64,000 bases of DNA, from assembly GCA_950295325.1 (NCBI GenBank), contig OX485809.1, forward strand, positions 33,244,144 to 33,308,143, read 5' to 3'. Positions 57,728-64,000 of the stretch are shown here, piece by piece (the first letter of the stretch is position 1; every line of letters begins with the position of its first letter). The translations under genes were made by a program, and so were the position numbers. The DNA is from Polytrichum commune (taxonomy: Eukaryota > Streptophyta > Polytrichopsida > Polytrichales > Polytrichaceae). The notes under the pieces are model-generated. The model searched no databases, was not told where the DNA came from, and saw only the letters and a list, made by a program, of their open reading frames with translations.

Positions 57728-60588
57728 ATGGCAAAAATTGCGTCAACAAGTTTTTGTGTGGCTCTAGTCATGGTGGTGCTGGTGCTTAATGCAAATTTCC
57801 GTCAAACTCAGAGTGCTGTGATTCTTGTGGGAGACAACAACGGATGGACAAATGTTGGGGAAGATTACGTGGCCTGGGCAGCGAACGTGACTGTTAGAGT
57901 GAACGACACTCTCGGTTAGCACCTGGACCTTCAAAAATTCCTAATAAGTAGAGTTATTCGTTAATGCAACCTGAGTTTTGGTCAGGTTGTTTTGCATACA
58001 AAACTTTTCTTGTTTGGTGAAATTCTTATGCATGATTGGAGTCGGAGTGAAAATTTGAATTTTAAGAAATTTCTATATCGGTTCATTGGGGCAAACTCAT
58101 TTTAGCACGTCGGATACAAGGTGAGCCCTGGAGTAATAAGAACATAATTCTCAAGTCTAGTCAATTGTAGCTCATAATGGTGACTCGGTAAAGCAAGTGC
58201 CTTTCAGATACACAGCAATGAACAGGAAGAACCAAAGCTAGTTGCCGATGGACAGGTTGAGTTTGAGAAAAACCCAGTTGAAGTTCAAGACTTCAAGGAA
58301 AAATACCGATCATCTTAGAGGAATCTATGGAATATACCTCAACTTAATAAAGAAAATATAAAAGATCATAACCTGTAACCAGTTGGACTTGGAAACACTA
58401 GGATTTTGAGCGATTATGCCAAACAATCTCCCTGGACACTGATATGCAGTAACTTTCCGTGTTTCGTATGTAATTTAATGTGGTGACATGTCCTGGAATA
58501 TTCTGAAGATCAAAGTCTTAATTACCTCATGAGAATATAAATGCGTGAGGGCTAGATAAATAATAATTTGGCTAGCATTTGAAGCACTTGGCAATAATAT
58601 ATAAGACTGTTGGCAGTTATGGACTGCGGTGGGGGTAAAACACAGGTGGCATGAGAAATTGCAGGTGGAGGTACTAACATACTGGCTTATAAATCATCTC
58701 CATTCAATCCACACAACTTACGAAATGATTATAAATTCACATGGAGTTTGATATATTGAAACTGGCGTTCGCTTTTTCGCTTTGTTTTGTGCAGTGTTTG
58801 TGAACAAGAACACTTATGAGCATACTGTCGAAGTACTGTCATCTCAAAGTGCCTATACCAATTGCACGTTTACCGGCAATGCCACCCCTGTCCAACCTGG
58901 AACAAATGTCACGGTACATAAAATTCCAATCTCTTGGCACCTAAATTAAATTGTTTTCAGCTCTATTGTCCATATCATTCGTAGAAACTTCAGCTAGTAT
59001 CTGCAATTAATTGTTACCATATCTGCATACTGAAGAACACAGGCTCACAAAAAGTAAATTTCTTGCACCCTAGCCTGATTACCATATTTGATGCCTGGTT
59101 AGAGAAGGTTGAAAGAATGTATCTTAGCTTTTGACATCACGATTGGAGGTCTAGAATCGAAGTTGAAATGCAAAAGTTATAGGAGGACTAAGTGAAGAAT
59201 CCGATTCTCTTTCTTCTTGATCAATCACATAGGTTCTCCCAGTTGCAATTGAACCTAGAGTGATTGAAATGTTTTCTTCACACATGATACAATCACATCG
59301 TAACACATATATTTTTGGTGTCCATTCTTAATTACAAACATTTCCATACATCACTCAAATATAGCCTACAAATGTTCAATTAAGAGTGACCACATAAGGC
59401 TCACATACCTTACATATACCTAATTGTAAATATAATTATAGTCGAATTACTCGCAGCCATGAAATACCATAAACGTGGAAGTTAAAGACATCTCATCACA
59501 CATTCTCCAGTTTCATACACTTGCCAGTTGTCTGGACTACATACTTGCCTAAAGTAAGACAAGCAGTCCTCAAAGTAAGGCAAGCGAGCTTAATGCGATT
59601 ACTTATGTTAATCGGACATCTGTACTTGAGTAGTGTGTGGTGAGGTGTGATCTAAGAACAGAAACCCAAGAGACATGTGTTTTGAAGAGATTGGGAGACT
59701 TATGTGATCAAAATTTGTCAACCATTTTAGGTTCAATAAGTGAGGGATCAATACATGATCAATTTGGAGATCCAAAAATTATGAGGAAAACACTACAGCG
59801 TTGATTTGAATCTGCTAATCATCTCATACTTCGCAATCATGTGTTCAACAACCTTAAAAAAAGTGGGTGCAAACTCCAAAGTAAGAGTGTCTATTTTAGT
59901 CCCGCTTTCAGCTTCAGATAAGCAAATCTAATTCTGTGAATCGTCTTAAACAAACGCCTATATTTGGGCGGTGCATCGTCTTCTATGGCTCCAAAAACAG
60001 AACCCAAATTACATGTGTTCGAAAGAAATTGAACCATGTATTATGAAATTCGGTAACCATGCTGAGTTCAGCCGTCGACGTATTCGGGAGCACCTATTTC
60101 ATAAGAACGAAAATCTTCACTACGAGAATGAACAGGAGAGTCATATGAGCTCCAAGATTCTTGAGGAGAATGGCGACAGCAGGCACGATTTGGATTTGCT
60201 ACGAGTATATTGCACTGATTTAGTGTCCCTATCCTGCATGAAGTGGGTGCATGCAGAGCTAAAAGTGTTCATTGAATTGAAGAGCATTTTAATTTCCTTG
60301 ACGGTTTTGCAGGTCACAGTAGCAGCGAGCTACGCAAACGGAATGTTTTATGCAGCGTGCACAATTCCTGGCCATTGCCTCGGAGGCATGAAGATTGCTG
60401 TGAGTGTGCAGCCTGCTTTAAGCGGAAGCCAGCCTCCCCCTCCCCCTTCCCCTTCCCCTTCCCCCCCTCCCCCTCCAACTGCAACAAACCAAACTCCAAC
60501 CGGCTCTGCAAGTGTGATTGCAAGCAGCTGCTTACTTAGTGCCATCCTCATTGTGCTTGGAACTTTCTTATCAAGTGTGTCATTCTAA
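57728..60588 (+). CDS. phytocyanin (blue copper protein), GPI-anchored
   Basis: Exons 57728-57914, 58795-58913 and 60313-60588 give 193 residues; donors GTTAGC and GTACAT, acceptors TGTGCAG and TTTGCAG, phases 1 and 0. The ATG at 57728 has an AACCATGG context. Residues 1-29 form a signal peptide. The plastocyanin-like domain runs from about 31 to 134 with all type 1 copper ligands: His72 (YEHTVEV), Cys118, His123 and Met128 (CTIPGHCLGGM), and a Cys86-Cys124 disulphide. A Pro/Ser-rich stretch (143-157) and a hydrophobic C-terminus (about 172-193) indicate an arabinogalactan-like linker and GPI anchor. The axial Met places it nearer plantacyanin/uclacyanin types than stellacyanins. Family proteins sit at the cell surface in electron transfer or signalling; the specific role is unknown. 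The first intron falls at the usual family position (TL-VF); the second adds to it. Confidence 0.9.
58222..58440 (+). repeat. family C repeat in phytocyanin intron 1
   Basis: GAAGAACC at the left, ATACCGATCATCTTAGAGGA in the middle and CTCCCTGGACACTGATATGC at the right match 51793-52017 and 24410-24632. Confidence 0.65.
59640..59900 (+). repeat. dispersed repeat in phytocyanin intron 2 (unoccupied form of the Harbinger target)
   Basis: Matches 490-545 and 10008-10110 on either side of the outer Harbinger insertion; also similar to 56990-57030 (CTAAGAACA, AGACATGTGTTT). Confidence 0.5.
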
Positions 60589-60985
60589 GGTAGATGTGTG
60601 TTCTTTGGATACCTTCTTCTCTCTGCATCCACTTCTCGTAGGATATGAAGCATGCAATTAGTGTGAGATGATTAACAAATCCAAATTGTTTTGTGCCCCT
60701 GTCCATTTGTCTCATAGATTTCGAAGCTCATATGAATACCTTCTTCGTTATCAAAGTGAAGATTCTCGTGTTCTTTACATGGTTATATAAGGGTCCCATA
60801 TCATGTTGATCATTGAGTCTAGAATGGTGAGCACATTTTGACCACTGTGTCCTTTCTCTTCAAAACACATACTTTTTTGGGTTACCGTTCTTTAAATTTG
60901 CACATGAGCACATAACATAATTCGATTATAGGTGTCCGTATAATTGTTGTGTTGGAATTAGGCACGTCCACCTAACCGCACTTCA
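60586..60985 (+). repeat. phytocyanin 3' flank, paralogous to 18150-18550
   Basis: The match starts at the stop codon (TAAGGTAGATGTG) and covers about 400 bp. It probably contains the 3' UTR. Confidence 0.7.
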
Positions 60986-62919
60986 TAACATTGCTAAGTT
61001 GCACCTGCCACTTGCACAAGCAAATGATTCGACAAGGGCAACATGAATATTTCGAAAGAGAACCTTCCAAAAACTGGGAGCTTTTAACTTTTTAAGCGGG
61101 AAGGACTTGGGGTTTGGTATCTCGGTTGGTGACGTTGAGGCCGACCATGCCTACCCACACCAAGCCTATGCTTAGGGCCACTCCGCATGCGAGCCAAGAG
61201 CCGTGACCACGAAATTGTGAGAGCCCAAAACAAAGTGTCCAAAGGCCGTCTTAAGGCACTTCCAAAATCATGCAGTGTGGCCACGGGCCTTGAATTGTAG
61301 TGTGAAGTCATGTGCGACCGGCCCCTCAATCAAATGCAATGTCAATGAATTTCTATTCACGTAGGGTCCTCACACATGATAAAATATAATAAACCAATAG
61401 TTTTGAGATCTTGGAGTGTCATGGTCTCCCGGTTTTATGTTAGGCCTACCTCCAAGAGGTGGTTTTTGAAAATAGTCCAAGTGACCATGAAACATGAGCC
61501 ATTCGATGCCATGTAAGAATACATGTAGACTTTACATCCAGCTTGCATTCACTTACTCCGTTGGTCCCTCAAGCATAGTATGAAGCAAACTTGGACCGGA
61601 TTTGACTGGCATTTTCAAATCAATAATTTATGTGAAGTTTTTGGAATCTTGTACATTCAAATGAAAATTGGAGAAGCTTCCAATATTTCAATGCAATGTG
61701 CAGTTTGAGTTCAAATATATGCCTGGTTCCACCTGTGTCGACTCAATGGGAATTTCCAGGTAGACTATACTAGGTACTTATTGTTTGATTGGCATGGCAT
61801 GATTCTCGCTTGGGTTTCAGAGAGATGTGGATGTGGACATTCTCTTGAATGGTATACACTCGTATATAACAATGCATTAATGACCTCAGCTTTTGATGAC
61901 GTCTAGCTAAGTGGGCTCAAACGAGGTTGCGGCAGTGTTTCGATTCTAGTGTATGTCTGAAACATGAATGTGCAACTTAAACATAAGTTTGACCATGTGT
62001 GCAGAATTTCTTTAAGAATAACCCTTGTTGTGTCATGGTGCATTCCAATGAACTTGAAACTTTCATATCACCCTTGATGTTAAGGGCAATTTAGCCCATT
62101 AGCATCCATATTCATAATGCTGAGCTACTTGTATGAGGAAACCAACACGATTATGAAGATGTAGGATGAAAAAATCTCTAAGTTTGAAGAAGTGCCAGTG
62201 GTTGCAAAGTTGAAGTTCTCGAGTTGGGACAACTAGTGAAAAGATCATTTTTCTAAATTTGGATGACAAGATGAATGATGAGGTTTAATAATAATAAAAG
62301 TAGGAATGTGTTTACATATTTAGAATACGCATCTATGAGAAATTTGTAATTCATATGCCTATTCTAGAGGTTGACATTCAACCTCATTGACTGGATGATG
62401 AGTGTCACTCATAATGAGCTTGAATACCAATTTTGAAGCATGTTTGATTCGACATGTTGCCCACACTAGAAAAAAAAAATGATTGATCTTGCAACGAACA
62501 ACCCCTACAAGGTTCAAAAAAACTTTGGAACATCGCTCTCCTTCAAATTAAGACAAAATCAAAATGAGACTAGCATGTATCAATTCATGAAACATTAAAA
62601 ATATCCCTTCCTTGTGTAGGGGGTGAAGACAGGACTTCTCTTTCCCACAGGGCCTCTTCAACAATGAAGGGTTAACAAAGACTAGTGTGCACCTTACAAG
62701 AAAGGAAGTTCTATGGACGAGTGTTCCTTACATCCATAATAACAATATACTTCATTGCGTTGGAGTTAATTTGTCAATGACACAATACACAGTACAAATA
62801 TATCAGACCCCATGATCTCCAATGAGCCTCATCCAAATCAACATTACAATCTAAAGCTTATTCAGGTCTGCTAGTCTCTTCCAATTCGGTGCGTGTCAAT
62901 ATTGAAACAAATATCTTGT
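60986..62919. other. intergenic, no gene seen
   Basis: 61200-61325 has short resemblance to Harbinger subterminal sequence (GTCCAAAGGCCGTC, GTGTGAAGTCATGTGCGACC) but no complete ends. No frame supported. Confidence 0.35.
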
Positions 62920-64000
62920 TCATTGCATCGATGAGAAATTTCCCCCTAGGTGAGGATATTCATCAATAGCAGAAACTGCACCCAGAACATCTTTGGACAC
63001 ATTACACCTAGGGCCGCTTAAGATAAAGACCACCATTCTCTCAATCACACTCTGCTGTTCATGCATGTTGATGTGACTGAATTTTTTAGGAACAGCTGAT
63101 GTGAGATGGCAGAGCAGGCAATTCATACATTTTATGCACTCAAAACCTGCATTCCTAATGAGACCATTCTTGTAATGTAGCTGATTCACCTTGACCTTAC
63201 ATGTAGAAACCACTAACCCTGAACTTTTTGATGAGTAGGAGGCGCTACTGTGCACAACAAAGTCTACATTCAAGTGGTTGACCAAAGGATAACATACAGT
63301 TTATTTTCTTTCAGGTGGTAGATTAAATATGTCAATTGCTCAATCTGGCCCCTGGATCACACACATTATGTTTATGGGCTCATTTTTCATGTTCTGCCCA
63401 AGTTTGTGTTTGACAAGAAGCCACAGAAGGAGGGAGCTGCGAGCCAACCTTTTCTCCCTTTCAGGAACATCTTCCAAACTTCTCCTAACGCCCCCAAAAA
63501 ACAATCAAATTTGTCATGTCCGTAGGGGGGTTATAGTGGATGCACTACTGTCCTCACTGAATATTCCTTCTAGACCAGATGACTGCTGCCACTCTTTGGC
63601 TATCAACTACAGATATCAGGAGTGGAAATTTTAAAAAAATGTAAGAGATGAACAAGTTAGCACCCACTTCAAACAATGAGGAACCAGTACATAGTCTGTA
63701 CAATTTTTCATTTATTAAGTCACTATTGTATTCACACAAACCTGTAAGAAAAATATGATGAAAGTATGTAACACAAGTTGCACCATGCAGTCAAGGAGCT
63801 GCTGAGCATTCAAGCTGCCCCTAGTGCTAAGGGATTCAACTCACCTGCAGGCCAACTACGAGCTTTGAACCAGATCCCAGACAATCCATATTGTATGAGG
63901 AATACATGGAATCAACTTGTTGTGATGGAAGGACCGTGAATGGAAACACTCTCAGCTTCTTGTATTTTGCAACAGGGAAGTATATGATAGAACGATTGAT
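62920..64000 (-). pseudogene. unidentified spliced gene, decayed by four in-frame stops; runs off the right edge
   Basis: An exon entering from the edge (64000-63845, minus) reads NRSIIYFPVAKYKKLRVFPF and on to GSGSKLVVGLQ before a good donor (CTGCAG then GTGAGT). After a 238 bp intron (acceptor ATCTGTAG) the exon 63606-62920 continues in phase: LIAKEWQQSSGLEGIFSEDS, a LARSSLLLWLLVKHKLGQNM helix-like stretch, NEPINIMCVIQGPD, then a Cys-rich AGFECIKCMNCLLCHLTSAV and VSKDVLGAVSAIDEYPHLGG. Four stops lie in this frame: TGA 63514-63516, TGA 63505-63507, TGA 63340-63342 and TAA 63301-63303. Composition, phase and splice sites argue for a former gene. I do not recognise the protein family. Confidence 0.6.

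Noticed and set aside
62920-63606. Extra small introns to remove the in-frame stops in the edge gene
   Set aside because: The donor-like GTGAGG near 63553 and the acceptor-like TTAG near 63485 do not keep the reading frame and would give an intron of about 70 bp; no other suitable GT/AG pairs flank the remaining stops.
1-64000. CRISPR array, rRNA, tRNA gene, organelle insert or endogenous virus
   Set aside because: Repeats here are tandem without unique spacers; no rRNA or complete tRNA cloverleaf was seen; no organelle gene or viral replicase/coat-like frame was recognised. A weaker insert could still be missed without a database search.

Overview
This is a repeat-dominated stretch of a land-plant nuclear genome. 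The evidence is spliceosomal introns, a mitochondrial p32/MAM33-family gene, a GPI-anchored phytocyanin gene, plant-type PIF/Harbinger transposons and a plant tRNA-derived SINE. The lineage cannot be fixed from the sequence. Gene density is very low: two genes read as intact (MAM33-like, 10422-13758 +; phytocyanin, 57728-60588 +), and one unidentified gene enters from the right edge as a pseudogene (62920-64000 -).

The left 10 kb is one nested transposon locus. An outer PIF/Harbinger element (546-10004, TTA duplication) still has a transposase with its DDE residues and a split trihelix-type ORF1. It has been invaded by a probable solo LTR (690-2302, GTGGC duplication) that carries a minisatellite, and by a second PIF/Harbinger element (2974-7589, TAA duplication) whose transposase and ORF1 are broken by stops and a frameshift. 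The MAM33-like gene lies just to the right, with a telo-box upstream and a threefold repeat in intron 1.

From 13.8 to 57 kb I see mainly small non-autonomous elements and remnants: a family of about 385 bp (six copies or parts), a 137 bp family (four copies), a SINE with a 12 bp duplication (27690-28078), a miniature copia-like LTR element with a 5 bp duplication (36483-38046), a hAT-type element filled with a C/G-rich array (33313-34504, 8 bp duplication), two pogo/Tigger-like elements with TA duplications (45048-45652 and 55523-56031), a foldback (46298-46645), several tandem repeats, and clusters of AATCGACT-like motifs that look like subterminal regions of large DNA transposons.

The right end carries the phytocyanin gene. 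Its core promoter is tandemly duplicated and its two introns contain repeat insertions. The 400 bp after its stop codon is paralogous to 18.15-18.55 kb. The edge pseudogene has four in-frame stops, each one C-to-T change away from a sense codon.

I found no rRNA, tRNA gene, CRISPR array or bacterial-type operon. I saw no convincing new multi-gene system; the most unusual items are the nested Harbinger locus, the G-quadruplex-prone hAT element and the Tigger-like pair.
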